Assembly: GCF_945859685.1 (NCBI RefSeq)
Contig: NC_079148.1
Coordinates: forward strand, 118,950,156 to 119,014,155
Origin: Eupeodes corollae
Taxonomy: Eukaryota; Arthropoda; Insecta; Diptera; Syrphidae
Direction: 5' to 3'
Length of the DNA: 64,000 nt
Numbering within the stretch: position 1 is the first letter of the stretch; each line of letters begins with the position of its first letter. Positions 47,120 to 60,139 of the stretch are shown here, piece after piece. Below the pieces are notes generated by a model. That model was not told the DNA's origin and did no database searches. It saw only the letters and a program-made list of their open reading frames with translations. The translations under genes were made by a program, and so were the position numbers.

Positions 47120-47745
47120 ATTCAGCAAACGACTAAGATTCAACACAAGCGCTCTAAATGATCCTAATGTACGTCGTAATTTCATCACCATACTCGGCGA
47201 TAAAGCATCGAACATACAAAATGCTGGCTTATCGGTATATGCTTTGTGGGACCAAATTAAGAGTGCTTACATGGAAGCTGGAATTGAAACTATACCCAGA
47301 CAGACAAGAGCTAGAGACCCAAGAGACCCATTACAAAATAACATATCGAAGAACACTTAAAATTAGAATCAATTCAGAAAGTGATGCTCAGCGGAAATTG
47401 ATTCTACAAAACGAATATAGAGCATCTAATAAGACAGTGCAGCGGTGTGTGAGACGTAACAATAGGGCAAGGGTGGACAAACTTGCGGAAAAAGCGGAAC
47501 GTGAGAAAAGAGGACGCAAGGGAGATGTATAAAATCACTAAGGACATTGTCGGCAGCGTAGTAGCACTAACTCTAACATCCCGTGTTAGAGTTGAACCTA
47601 ACAACCTTTTAGTGACGATAGATCATCAGCTACAAAGATGGAAGGATCACTTTTTTGCGCTGCTAAATGATGACCACAATTCAGAATTGAACCCACAATT
47701 GAACAACATGCGCAGATCTTATAGTTATAATATAAAACAATAAAT
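47120..47745 (+). pseudogene. LINE endonuclease-RT linker fragment
   Basis: Frames give RFNTSALNDPNVRRNFITIL and YALWDQIKSAYMEAG. After a shift come RASNKTVQRCVRRNNRARVD and KLAEKAEREKRG, then AREMYKITKDIVG and VTIDHQLQRWKDHFFALLND. This is the segment between endonuclease and RT in the insect LINE group whose RT copies lie nearby. The order RRDKR...D.LA..AE, ELYRITK, then QL.RW.EHF..LLN is the family pattern. It could be the missing 5' part of a copy like L-c, but it lies downstream of one, so it is a separate remnant. It has two frame changes and no endonuclease or RT. Confidence 0.7.
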
Positions 47746-50700
47746 ACCTTGTACAAGTTAAAGAAACGTGCCAGAACGAGTACCTTACCTATGTGTTTTT
47801 TCTATTAAGATCACTTGTTCAACGTATACACATTATACTTATATAGGTATTACGTACAACCTCTACAACTACTGCTTGCGTGTCACTTTATAGCTAAAAT
47901 CTAAATCATGAATAGCAATTTCTTATAATTATTCGTTTGCTTGTTTTTTTTTTTAAACTTTAACTAAAAAAATAATCTTAACGTAATAACTCCATGTTTG
48001 CGCTGAAAACTTTTAGGAAAGATAAAATGTGTTTGGATTGTAGTAAGTACCTTCTACCTACCAATATCATTCTTTCAAGATCATTATAAACATATCCTTA
48101 TCTATTTTTCTGCATAAAGCTGAGCACGTCAATGAACTATTCTTTATTCGTTTTAGACACCTACCTAACTACACAACCAATAGGCGATCGCTTTACAATT
48201 AAACATAAATGTTCTGCCTCTTTCTTATCTTCAGGTAATTTATTTTCCATCCTCGTTCTTCTTGTATGAAATAAAAATGAATCTATCCAAAGGAAAAAGC
48301 TTTGAACGAACTAGTTGAATACACAAACAATTGTCTTCGTTAAGTATGCTTACAAGTATTTTTCATTTCCGGAATGAAATGTCCTACGATGAGTTGTGTC
48401 TGGGGGTGAAACTAGCTTACCGACAAAAAATGGTGTGTATTCGATAAGTTCATTCAAATACACAAACCATTTCTTTTAAAATAATATTATTATTGGTGTA
48501 TTTGATATTTGTATTATAATAAAAAGTTAAGTTTTTTTTAACAAATTATAAATTAATATTCAATAAGATGCAATCCGCATCGTTGTGCTTTTTATTTCCT
48601 TTGAATTTCATTTGATTGTTATGCAATATTTTTTTTTCTGACATTTGTGTCCCTAAAAATCACTTTTCTAGATAAATGGGTTCATTAGTAAACAAAAATG
48701 TCGAAATACCGTCTAAGTCAGTACAAGCGGTGGAAGACAACCACTTTCTAATAGAAATAAATTAATGATACAGACTTTGAAGACATGCAGGACCGCAATA
48801 ACATTCTGCATAATCTGAGCAAAAATGTACATTTTGCTTCCGAAATTGACAAGTACACTTCGTTTGAGACAGACTATGTCTACGACATTTAATCACAAAT
48901 CAATTGTTACAATACCTGATTTTATAGCCTAAAACAAAAAACGCTAAATAGAAATCCCTTCATTTGATTTAAGGGCAAATCTCCCAAAAATATGAACAAC
49001 GCACTTTGTGAAATTTAAAGTAAATTAAGTTTACTAATTTCCAAACTTCACCTTCTTTGACTGTTAAAATCAAATCAACAATTATAAAAAACACGTTTTT
49101 TAACCCATATGATGTTTCATGAGAACTGAAATTTCATCAACACGAAACCGTATTCAAGTTTGTTGTTTTAAATCAAAAGTACAAGTATACACCTTTTATT
49201 TTTTAAAGAAAGAGAGAGTTAAGATGATCTTAAGATCTCTTAAGATAAAACCTTACTACTAAGAGTATCTACTCGTATATAAATCATATTAATGACGAAA
49301 CATTTGTTTTCCATTAACACAAACAAAACAAAAACTAAATTACCTGTTAAGTTTTGTTTAACAACCGTTTTTAATAGCTTTCTCATAATCATTAAATCTA
49401 AACCATGTTCAAATATTTTCAACAATTAATTAATTTAAGAATTTGAATATTGGAAGCTTGACACGTTAAAGAAACAATGTCGCTTTTCTTACAAAATATT
49501 TAAATAAAGGTCAAATGAAAAAGAAAACATTTATTTGTATTTATTTATTTCCATTTTACATCAATAGTATTATTGTCAAATTCTTTATTGAGTCTGAAGA
49601 ACATAATTCCAAATTTTAAATCGTATTTTTATATACACACCCAGTCAAATAAAACATAAATTAATGGCTTAATATTAATCACACCATCTTCAACATGGTT
49701 TTATTTTATTTTTTCTATTCAACAAACTCTTGGTTGATTGAAAATAAAGAAAAAAATTATACATATCGATAGCCAAATCGGATTAAAGTTATTTATTTAT
49801 AAAAATATAAATAAATACAAAATTCAAATTGGAAGAATATGGAATTGGTTCAGGTTTTTTTTTTGTTATTAATAATTAATAAATAAAAATAAAAATACAT
49901 TTTTGTATTTTAATGCTAATATTTATGTTAATACTAACATGAAAAACCCATAAGAATAGAAGAGTTTTAGGTTAAAATAATTTGTTAATAAAAAAATACA
50001 TATGTAATATTCGGAATAGACTTTAGGACGTAAAGCAAATATTTAGGCACAATTTTTCATTGAGGGATTAAACTTTATACTAAGTTTATACTAAGTTAAC
50101 TTACTTAAATTAATGACTTAAGAATTCAAAAGCAACATTTATTGATGTATTTTAAAGAAAATTGTTGGTTGAAATAAAATAAAATATCCAGAAGTATTAA
50201 TGGGGTCTTTAACTCCCGCCTGAAGTACTGTCTGTTTTTAACAGTTTTAATTAGATTAATTACTATTAAAAGATGCAAAATGGTGTCGTGTTAATGTTTT
50301 TGTTTAAGAATTCCTAATGAAATATTAAGAAAAAAAACATAAAATTCAATTATCAGATTACTTGTTAATTACTCGTGCACTATGTGTTTAAGTGACTTGG
50401 TAGCGTACTCTGTATTACTTCATAATTCATTCAGTACCCCTTGTACGAAAATTCATCTAAAAGCTATATTCATCAAAGTCGAGCAATAACTAACCATGTT
50501 GTTATTAGGGAAACCATCATTGAAACACTTCACATTCACTGGTTGTCTTTAACGTCTAATAATTTAAGCTTGATACTACAATTTTTCAAATTCTCTACAT
50601 TATCTTTCATAGCATATAGTTTGAAGGGGAGACATAGCAACTTTGGAAGATTAATCGACCTAACATTTGAATGATTTATCAAAAATCAATGACATGGAGG

Positions 50701-50948
50701 GTGAGTGTTGGTGTTCTAAATGGTCATTTGTTATAACAAAAAAAAGTTGAATCTTTTAAGGTCCATAAGTATTGTACTTTAAAAGTTTTTCGGATAAATT
50801 AATAAAATATTAACAAACAAGACAAAATTAAAGTCAAAATTTGGAATATATTTTAGAGTGGATTCACATTAATTTCAAATAAGAAATTAAGTGGCGCCCA
50901 ACGTTCATATTCATATTATAAACATTTTATCAATTTATTTTTATTTTT
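47746..50948. other. No gene seen; AT-rich
   Basis: Low-complexity DNA. TATTTATTTATTTCC near 49538-49550 may be the tail of a minus-strand Jockey-type 3' end, but no coding remnant adjoins it. A tRNA-Lys-type primer-site-like 12-mer lies at 50892-50903. Confidence 0.4.
50892..50903 (+). other. TGGCGCCCAACG motif 1 (possible LTR-element primer site)
   Basis: Exact match to the first 12 bases of the tRNA-Lys-type primer-binding site used by several LTR retroelements. No LTR is recognisable upstream. It lies 46 bp before AACTTCC copy R5. Confidence 0.3.
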
Positions 50949-52150
50949 AACTTCCCATGGAAAGTTATTGTAATGAGTCCGTTTTGTCAAATTGAACATT
51001 TTGATATTTCTCGATGTTTCAAGGTCCTTAGAGTCGAAATAAAAAATGTTTAGAAAGATGTCTGTGCGTGCGTGTGTACGTAGGTTGGTACATCTGTATG
51101 ACTTTGCGTCCGTACGTTCGCGACGTTTTTCGTCGTTCATAGCTCAAGAACCGGAAGAAATATCGATAATGCAGAAAGATGCAGAAAGGACTCTCAAGAA
51201 AATTGCGTGTGTGGTTTTCTTACCATATCAATTTAAAGAAAAGGTGAAAGTTTTGGTTAACCCCAAATATTTTACGAACCAATACATTTTTTGAAAAATT
51301 CCAATTAACGTTTTTTAATGATTTTATCTCCAGAACAATTTTGTGCAACGAAGAATAACGTTTTTAACATCTGGTAAAATTTTCAGAAAGATTAAACCGA
51401 CAGTTTTTTTTATAAAAAATAAAATCCTAAAAAAATATTACTAAAAGTTTTTAAAAATTGATTTTCGACTCAAATTTCTTTTACAAAAAATTGAGATAAT
51501 GCCTTTTAAATAATTTAATCTTATAAGAAAACAAAATAATGTTTTTAACATTCAGTAATGTTTTCAGAAACATCGAATTGATAGTTTTCTTACAAAAAAA
51601 TTAAAAACCTAAAATAATTAACAAAAGTTGGTAAAAAGTGATTTTCGACTTTAATATCTTTTTAAAAATTTAAAGTATTGTCTTAAAACTAATTTTATCC
51701 TTTAAAAAATATTATTGTCAACACTCAGTACAATTTAAAAAAAAAATCAAAATTACAGCTTTTTTTACAAAAAATAAAAACCTAAACAAAAATTAATAAA
51801 AGTTTGTAAAAATTGATTTTCGACTCAAATAGCTGTTCAAAACTTTAAAATATTGGCTTCATATTAATTTTATCTTAAAATAAATATTGTTTTCAATATT
51901 CGTTAAAATTTTAAGAAAAATCGAAATTGCTGTTTTTTTACAAAAAATAAAAACCTAAAAAAAACATAACTAAAGGTTCGTAAACACTGATTTTCAAATT
52001 AAATATCTTTTCAAGAATTAACAATATCGGCTTCAAATTGATTTTAATACAATAATAATATTGTTTTCAACATTCAGTACATTTTTTATAAAATCCAACA
52101 GTCGGTTTTTTCTACAAAAAATAATACGCAAATTTTTTAAAAATTACTGT
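50949..52150 (+). repeat. AACTTCC-family element, copy R5 (3' truncated)
   Basis: The 5' palindrome is slightly decayed (AACTTCCCATGGAAAGTT). The block TTTCAAGGTCCTTAGAGTCG, a shortened GTACG tract and CTCAAGAACCGGAAGAAATA follow, then about five roughly 175-bp units with markers near 51396, 51574, 51750 and 51930. It stops after the CCAACAGTCGG unit, before the terminal hairpin. More diverged than R2 or R3. Confidence 0.7.
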
Positions 52151-53012
52151 TGAGTTCTCGATTTAAGCAAAGAAAATAAAAGTAATAATTTTTTAGATAT
52201 TTTTAAGATAGAAAAAAGAGACAGAAAATTCTTCAATTTTTAGTCAAAATTAAATATTATTTCTGATGTACAAAATTGTTTGAGGTCTTCGAAATGACCT
52301 TTTGTTCCGAATTGAACTAAAATCAGGAATCTAATCTCAGAAATATTTGAATTGAAAAAGCAAGATTCTCAAAAAGCTTTAAACCATATTTCTATGATTA
52401 TTTGTAACCGTTAAATCAAAATGGTAAACATTTAAAAAAAGTCAGAAATAATACATGAATATTTCATGACGTGAATTTTAAAATATAAAACTTTACCGTT
52501 TAACCTCTAGTTCAAATTAAATTTAGAAAAACATACACTCAAAAAACAACACTATACGGATACTTTTTGACCTGAGAGTTTGTAGCTTATTTTTGTTGTG
52601 AAAGAAACACAGTGTAAGTATTGTTCTAATAAGGAATAACAGCTTTTCGGAGAATAGAACTTTAAGTGCATTGTCCTGACAGAGTTTGCAAAAAAGATTA
52701 GTAACTGTTAATAAATTGGCGACCAGGACTATATAAAAGTATTCATACATTTGTTTAATATTTAATTAATTTGGAATGCACTGTAGTTTGAAAAATAGGA
52801 GCAAATTTATACACTCACTTATACTATTTTACTTAATATAACTTAACCAGTTTTGGCCATGAACAATTACTTCAGGAATTTTTAATTTTGTGATATAGCC
52901 TTTCTTAAAATTACTAATATTACTTGCGCTTGCTGAAATCCAAGTTAATTTAATGAAAAATGGAAACAAATGAAGCAATACTTCGAACATAATTGATATA
53001 CAAATATTTAAC

Positions 53013-53024
53013 TGGCGCCCAACG
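53013..53024 (+). other. TGGCGCCCAACG motif 2
   Basis: Second exact copy of the 12-mer, preceded by AT-rich DNA (ATATTTAAC). Flanks differ from the other two copies. Confidence 0.3.
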
Positions 53025-55514
53025 CTTAAAAGAATAGTTTGATTTATTTTGATGTTTTTACTTTCGAGCATAAATATATACCTCCGAAATAAAAAAATAA
53101 AAATAAAAATCGTCCTAGCAACACATTTAAAAAACTAACCTAGAATTGAAGTTACATAGCTTCTTAATCATGTCTTTTTTTATAATAGCACATTTTTGAT
53201 TCTGCAACAAGTGTCTTAATACGGCATTAAATTGTGTGCTATTTTAAATACAACATCACCACAAAACATACACAACCAGAAAAAAATTATATCTTCAAAA
53301 AACCTAAACACCTTTAAGTCTTTAAGATGAGGTAAAATTCAAGACAAGAATTCCTCAATGATGAGTAAGATACCTGACCTCTATTTCTATTTTTAAACGT
53401 TACAAACATAGAGTTAGAGTGTCTCACTTACACACCGGTTGGGCTTCATAGTTACTATGAGGTGCGATGTGGGAGACTATACCTACCTTGATACTCATGT
53501 CTATGTTAGACTCTTCTCAAAACATAAATCTTAATTTTAGAAAACTCAATATATACCCATATACCTGGGAGTGCATGTGCAGTGCATCATCAACAAAATG
53601 CACCATTCTCATTCATATTTATACATTTACAAGGAGTGTATATTTTTATATTCAGAGCTTTAGGTAAGTAAGGAATGACACAAAAACTGAGTGTTACACT
53701 TAGTACATTAGAAGGGAGAATATAGAATGAAGGTAGGTACCTTGCCTTTTACTTGCAGCTTATTTTATATTCCACATTTGCAATTCACATAAACAATTCT
53801 GATGTTTTTTTTTGTTTTAATTATTCCACTTTCACCGGATAAAGTTCCATTTAGTTAAGAGATGATGATGGTATGAGTGGTGTGTATCCCCATTCGCGAC
53901 CCCAAAAACCAGGAAGAGACTGGTTTCTTTTTAAAGGACATACAAACGAAACCAAAAAAAAAACTGCGAACGTTCCACAAAACTACACTATACTACGTTT
54001 ACACTATGCCCCCCAAAAAACTGAAATTTATTTAATTTCTTTTTTTCTCTCTTATTTGAATTAAAAATTGTAGGTCTCTTTTTTTTAAATTAATTTAAAT
54101 TTCACTTTAAAAATAAAACTCACTTCAACGTTTTATATTTTTTCTTTCCTTAAATTCAATAAGGCCGACAAAGATATTTTGAATACAAAATATTGTAAAA
54201 AAACAAAACTACGAGTACTTCATCCAACATCACGTACGCGTTCAATTCCAACCGCTCGTCGTTATAAACTGGCCTCGTAGTTAAAGAACCAACATAAATC
54301 TAATGCACAACGACTCCGACGACAAAGAAGACAAGAAAAAAAAACGACAAAAGAAAAAACAACAACCGAACGGCAAAAATAAAAACAAAAATCGAAATAA
54401 AATCTCAGCGAGAGCGGCTCCATCCATCGTCTTTACTTGGTTCATCGATGGAATGCATCCAACAGAACCATGAGGCAGTATCATAGATACAAAATCCGCA
54501 CACCACTATACTCTATACTCTACTCTTCCTCGCTCCAAACTACGTCTACCCATGGACAGAAACGGCTGTACGCAATCTATAATATGAGCAACATAAAACG
54601 GAACGGCTTCCATAAAAGTACCAGACCAACATAACATAACATAACATTAGATACAATAATGGAACGAGCAAATTCGATGGAACATGGTGGAGCATAGATA
54701 GATTTTCATTTTCCATTTTCCATTTTCAGCCAAATAATCGAGTTCGAGTCGTCGAGTGAGGTCCGAAACTCCAAAAGTGTACACGAGTCTTTGTACTGCA
54801 CAGATACAGAGTCTATCTAGAAGATACAACAGAGCTTAGGCATTTTCGTTGGACTCAGATTGGGAGAAGTGATTTCCCCACACGAAGTACTCGTACTCGT
54901 AATACTACTTGTAGAACGTGTTCGCATGTTTCCAATGCTTCCCGTTCCCGTGTGTCGTGTCGTCCAATCCATATGTGCGTCTACGAATGTAATGTTGTGC
55001 AATGCAGCACTTGGATTTTGGAAGCACTTGAATCTGTTGCATTCTTTTGCACCATCAGAGAACAGAGAAGCAGTCAGAGACATTAAGGTACACAGAGTGC
55101 AGCCATCATGAGAGTGAGTTCTGGTGAGTTACGGAGGGATATAAAACCGGACACTTTCCCCTTAATAATAAATTTATAATTGTGAGGATTTCTCAGAGCA
55201 AAGAGATAAAACCAAAAAACTAACACATCCTCATAAAATATCATTAGGTGTGGAGGAGAGAGAGAGCGAGTCTTTTAATAAGGAAACTATATCAACTGGT
55301 GGTTCGTTTCAATTCTAAGTCATTTCATTCACCATTTACCGTTTTATTTTTCTTATTGGGTTTATGGGTAGGTTATTGTCATTGTAATTGTTGCCAGTGT
55401 TGTTGTGTGGTGAAATTTATGTCATTAAATTTGTAGATGAGAATTTAACTATTTATGTATAGTGTTTCCTTTTATGTGGTATTTAAGTTTATAATAATTT
55501 TATGTCTTCTTAAA

Positions 55515-55526
55515 TGGCGCCCAACG
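55515..55526 (+). other. TGGCGCCCAACG motif 3
   Basis: Third exact copy, preceded by TCTTCTTAAA. No LTR or gag/pol frame lies nearby. Confidence 0.3.
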
Positions 55527-55989
55527 AAGTGTTTTTTGTTTATAGTTTGCATTCATAGAATATGTTGAAAAGAGTTGTTTTTTATGAATTTTGAACATTT
55601 TATGAGATTTCAAATTTGACATTGGTCAAGCACAAAATCAACTCTCTTAGATTGCTGTTAAAATTCATGTTAATCAGACCAAAACGACTTAAATTAGAGT
55701 CCAAAAGAAAAGCTTTAAAAGTAATTTAGAATGACTATTTGATAGTTTTCTTCTGCACAAGAAATGTAGACGCCCAAAGAAGTATTAGTGTAGTTTTAGG
55801 GGGTTACTTGTTCGTATTTATTGCAAATCTACACATTTACTGCAAAATTATTAAGACTTACTTTTTAAAGTAATATGATCAATAATTAGACATCATTTGA
55901 AACTTACTTATAAAATTGCACTTTGGTTGACGACTTTCAACAATCTGATGTAGAAATGATTTGCATAAAAGTTAAAACTGTGACAGGAC

Positions 55990-58419
55990 TTAATTAATTG
56001 CATAGACAAAATGAGCTACTAGTCTTAGGAGATTTCAATCTTCCAAACTTGATCTGGACTAAACAGACGCATGAGAACTATCTATCTCCTACTAACATGT
56101 CTTCTACCAATGAATTCTTGACGAATTTTTCCTCATGTGGACTTAGCCAATTTAATGGAAATGCCAACAACTTCAACAAAATATTGGACCTTATATTCTT
56201 GTCGGACACACTTAATCCTGATATTGCTGTAAATTCAGCCAATACTCTTCTTGTCACATCACCAAGCATTAGACGTATCTTTTAATTTATCTAGAATTAA
56301 CTTTAAAAGATGTAGACTTAATGAACTTTTCAACCTGTTACGTAATGTTAACTGGAATCATTTGTTTGAGAACTGTGACAATAATGCTAAGTGCTATTAA
56401 TTCGACTATGTTTTCCTAAACTTTTTGTATGAGTCCACACCATGGACAAAAGCTGATAATGACTTGGTAATATGCAATGAGCTAAGAAATATGTTTATTG
56501 ACTATTCAGATATTCGTTAAAGTTGCTTTATTACTTTATTTTAAATATCGAAACCGACATAAAAAAAAAACAACCTTAAAAACTTTTGGAGCTATGTAAA
56601 TAGTAAGAGAAATACTGACGGGTACCCAAACTGCATGTTTTTAAACTAAGAACTTAGTCATGACTTGGAAAAAATTTCAAATATAATTGCAAATTTGTTC
56701 AAAGATGCTTTCGAAGTAGCGAACTCTTGTCAATCGCCTGAGTCATTGGCCCTCTCACAAAATGTCCCTCATTTGAATGTTCGCAAAGCTTCAGAACTTG
56801 ACGTTTACATTGTTCCAGATGGTGTACCTTCTTATATTTTGAAAAAATGCTTTTGATCTCTGAAGATGAAATCGTTCGCAAAGCTTCAGAACTTGACGTT
56901 TACATTGTTCTAGATGGTGTACCTTCTTATATTTAAAAAAAATACCCATCCTACTATCCTATCCTCTTCATATTCTTTTTCATGAATCGCTTAAATCTTC
57001 AATTTTTCCTGAAATTTGGAAGAGTTCGTAAATAACACCGATACATAAAAAGGGTAGTTAAAATTAAATACATAATTATCGTCCCGTTGCAAAACTGTCC
57101 GTCATCCCTAAGTTATTTGAGTCCATAATTAGTAAAGTCATATCGTTTAATTGTAAGTCTATAATTTGTGACAGTCAACATGGTTTTGTTCAAAATAAGT
57201 CAATAGTTACTAACCTCTTTCATTTCAGTTCATTTTGTTTAGATTCGTTTGATAATAATGGAAACAAGTTGACTATGTCTTCACAGACTTCAGTAAGGCC
57301 TTTGATAAATTGTGCCATAAAACGTTAACTTCCAAACTTAAATCCCAAGGCTTTAACGATAAATTTGTTAGTTGGGTTTCGTCGTACTTATATAATAGAT
57401 CATACAGCGTTGTTTTTAGGAATGAGCAGTCATCATATTTTTGTACCAACTCTGGCGTACCACAAAGTAGCCACTTAGGACCTTTACTGTTTATCTTGTT
57501 ATTTATTCGTTAAAATTTTCAAACCTATTGACTCACTTGAAGACTGTGTACTCCTACAAGATGATCTAAATAGTTTTCGCAAATGGTGTTTTATAAATAA
57601 GATTTTGCTAGACATAGACAAATGTAAATCAATGTGTCTTACACTCAAACAAAATGTTTGACTTTCAATTTATTAATTAGACTCTTCTTATTTGACTAAA
57701 CTCTCTACTTTCTCTGACTCTGGTATTATTCTTGACTCAAAATTAACGTTTACAAATCACTATAACTATATTACTAAAAAAGCAAATAAGCCACTCGGAT
57801 TTATAAAACGGTTTTCACTTGATTTTCGCGACCCTTATATTCTTAAACTTCTTTATATATCATTTGTACGACCAATATTGCAATATGGCTGCATAATATG
57901 GGCTTCCTTTTATTCAGTCCATATAAACAGAATAGAAGGAGTACAAAGAAGATTCATGAGCTTCTGCCTCCGTTTCTTCCCATGGTCCAATAGACTCGAA
58001 CTTCCACCCAATAATCATAGGCTTACGCTCATACATCTTCCATCGCTTTCTAAACACAGAGAGTACATTCAGCTATGGTTTATCAGTCATCTCACCATCA
58101 ATTTTGGTACAATTAAACTTTATTTATAGCCGTTTAAGTATTAGAAGACAAGTTCCTTTACGTCCTATATCAAGTACATCAAACTATGGTAAAAACAGTC
58201 CCTCAATCAATTGATTTCAGTTTACAACAAATTATACTTTTTGGTATATTCTGTAAGCGATGATTTTAAAAGTAAAACATTTAAAGTACATTTTTTCAAC
58301 ACTTCAGTTTAGCTTTTATTTTTTGAAAATTGTTATAGGCATCTAAGAATAAATCTAATATTAGTCTTAAGTTCTAACGTTAGTTTGCTTATCGATAAAT
58401 AAATAAATAAATAAATAAA
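55990..58419 (+). pseudogene. Jockey LINE ORF2, decayed, with tail
   Basis: The endonuclease end reads NELLVLGDFNLPNLIWTKQT and NKILDLIFLSD. The linker has NFWSYVNSKRNTDGYPN and ISNIIANLFKDAF. The RT has QYRPVAKLSVIPKLFESIIS-like codons (broken), QHGFVQNKS, TDFSKAFDKLCHKTL (motif A) and SGVPQSSHLGPLLFILL, with Gly to Ser in PQG. The YADD region is deleted near 57510. After that come LNSFRKWCFINKILLDIDKC, ILDSKLTFTNHYNYITKKAN and DPYILKLLYISFVRPILQYG. A TAAA-repeat tail at 58395-58419 gives the 3' end. A segment of about 60 bp is duplicated at 56781 and 56876. Same clade as the 28-30 kb copy. Confidence 0.85.
58395..58419 (+). repeat. (TAAA)n LINE tail
   Basis: Six TAAA-type units directly after the Jockey 3' UTR. 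Confidence 0.8.
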
Positions 58420-58429
58420 CTTACTTAGT

Positions 58430-59241
58430 TACTTAAGGTGGCACTTCAGTCCGGGGTGGACCTGGGGCTCAAAGAACATGTGTCTCCAGCCAGCACGGTC
58501 CCTAGCTAGCTGTCTCGAGTTTCGCACGCCAAGTTGGTTGAGATTTTCACCCACCTGCGTGCGCCTCCTGTATCGGATTGAACATGACCAAGCCATCTAT
58601 GCTAAGAACCGGGATAATAGATGGTGATTTTAGATGCTCGAGAGAGGTCTTTACTACTCAATTGCCTTCTAAGTCCAAAGAAGCAGCGATTTGCAAGAGT
58701 TATTCTTCGTTTGATTTCAGCGCTGGTGTCGATGTCTGAATATAAAGCGGTGTCTAGGTAGATACAATTCTTAACTACCTAAAAGTTATAGCTGTCCATG
58801 GTGACGTTTTGTCCAAGACGTCGTCGTTCAGTGTCCTTTTTTGATGACAGCACATACTACACCCATCTTCTTCGCTTCCGTCGCAATGCTTAACAACGCT
58901 CCACTGATATCATCTGCGTATCCGAGTAATTGGATGGACCTTTGGAAGATTGTGCCTCTAGTGTTGACGGTTGAGTTTTGCACAATTCTTTCCAGAACGA
59001 TGTTGAAGAAGTCATATGACAGTGCATCGCCTTGTCTAAAACCTTTTTTTGCCATCAAATACATCGGTGAGATCTTGTCCGACCTTGATAGAGCAGCATG
59101 CATTCTTTATCGTCATTCTGCACAAACGGATAAGTTTGACAGGGATGCCAAAGCTAGACATTGCTATGTAGAGCTCTTCCCTATAGATGCTGTCGTTCGC
59201 GGCTTTATTATAGATAAAAAGATGGTGGGTATCGATTTGAA
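58430..59241 (-). pseudogene. RTE-like LINE, 3' part, copy L-d
   Basis: On the minus strand: an IDKKMVGIDL-opposed region (motif A area), FRQGDALSYDFFNIVLERIV, IQLLGYADDISGALLSIATE (the residues after YADD are deleted by about ten codons) and KKMG. A deleted C-terminal region follows, ending in the GGCGCACGC-type 3' UTR and TAAG-type tail. It is shorter than L-b and L-c through internal deletions near 58570-58620 and 58850. The left end directly follows the Jockey tail, so the two LINEs meet tail to tail. Confidence 0.8.
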
Positions 59242-59263
59242 GTTCACATTTGAAATTAAAAGA

Positions 59264-59437
59264 ATGAGGTGGTGCAACAGTTCGTTGAGAACTAGGGTCT
59301 TGTCTCTAGTGGCTTACAACTAATGCTCCAGGAATGGAGGGAACCTACATTTGAGAAAGCACTTTTCATGACAAAAATTACTCTTTTAGGATTTGTCAAT
59401 TACTAGATGGCACAGGCAGGAATTGAACCCAAGACTA
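59264..59437 (-). repeat. SINE, copy D (5' truncated)
   Basis: Read on the minus strand it starts within the head (AGTCTTGGGTTCAATTCCTG, B-box-like), then GTGCCATCTAG, ATTGACAAATCC, TTGTCATGAAAAGTGC, TGTAGGTTCCCTCCATTCCT, GACCCTAGTTCTCAACG and ends at GGTGCACCACC-type sequence. It preserves TGTAGGTTCC, the pre-insertion form of the site where the foldback element sits in copy B. Confidence 0.75.
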
Positions 59438-59680
59438 TGTATTTTATGCGTAAGAATTTCGATCTCGAGATTTTAATCAAACATGATATTAAGATGATAA
59501 AAATTCGAAAAAAGTGGGTCCCTCGTCCTCGCCCCTTCAGCCTAAACCATTCTGTCGATTAGATTTCTTTTATTTTTGGTTATTTTTTTTTCTTAATTTG
59601 GCTTCTCTCTTTATAAAACAAAATATTTAACCTTCAAAGAAGTTTTTTTTTTACTTTTCTCAAGAACCAATGCTCTGATT
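59438..59680 (+). repeat. 'GAGATTTTAAT' family copy 3
   Basis: CTCGAGATTTTAATCAAACA, GAAAAAAGTGGGTCCC and CAGCCTAAACCATTCTGTCG match the copies at 13205 and 45425. A CTCAAGAACCAATGC stretch follows at about 59658, recalling CTCAAGAACCAGAAG in the AACTTCC family. Confidence 0.55.
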
Positions 59681-60139
59681 TCAATAAGCACAAAGCTCTT
59701 TTACCGTCTGTTTTTATTCTTTATTCTTTTTTGAATATTTAACATTTTTTCAGAAATTCGATGTCTCGAAAATATTATTAAACTCAAATTGAGACTTTAA
59801 CAGTCTTATTTAAAAACGCTGTTAAGAGCCTACATAAAGTTATGTAATCTCTATAATGCCTCTAAACGCAAAAATGCTATTTTTTAAAGTTTGCATAGTC
59901 TCATAGTAAGCTAAACGCGTTTTGAGCTTGAATAGCGCCTTGATACGGAAATTCTTGTTATTATTATTTCGTAAATGTCATTTTGATTTCTCTCCATTAT
60001 TGAAAAGAAAACAATAATGCCTTTCCAGTTTAGCTCTTTTATTAATGATTTGAATAATTTTAATAGCGAATAAAAGATTCAACAAAATGAGCCTAAGAAA
60101 CGAAGAATTATATAGATTTTTCGAAAAAGAATATCATAA

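Larger units (their letters stand above)
52151..55989. other. No gene proven; GC-richer island 54.2-55.3 kb
   Basis: AT-rich, with possible LTR-type primer motifs at 52717, 53013 and 55515. Between about 54180 and 55270 it is less AT-rich with overlapping frames on both strands, a GAGAGAGAGAGCGAG run (55254-55270) and, at 55107, ATGAGA followed by GTGAGT, which could be a short first coding exon with a donor site. None of this is enough to call a gene. Confidence 0.35.

Noticed and set aside
50800..55600. Complete LTR retrotransposon
   Set aside because: Primer-site-like 12-mers exist but no LTR pair, gag, protease, RT or integrase could be read.
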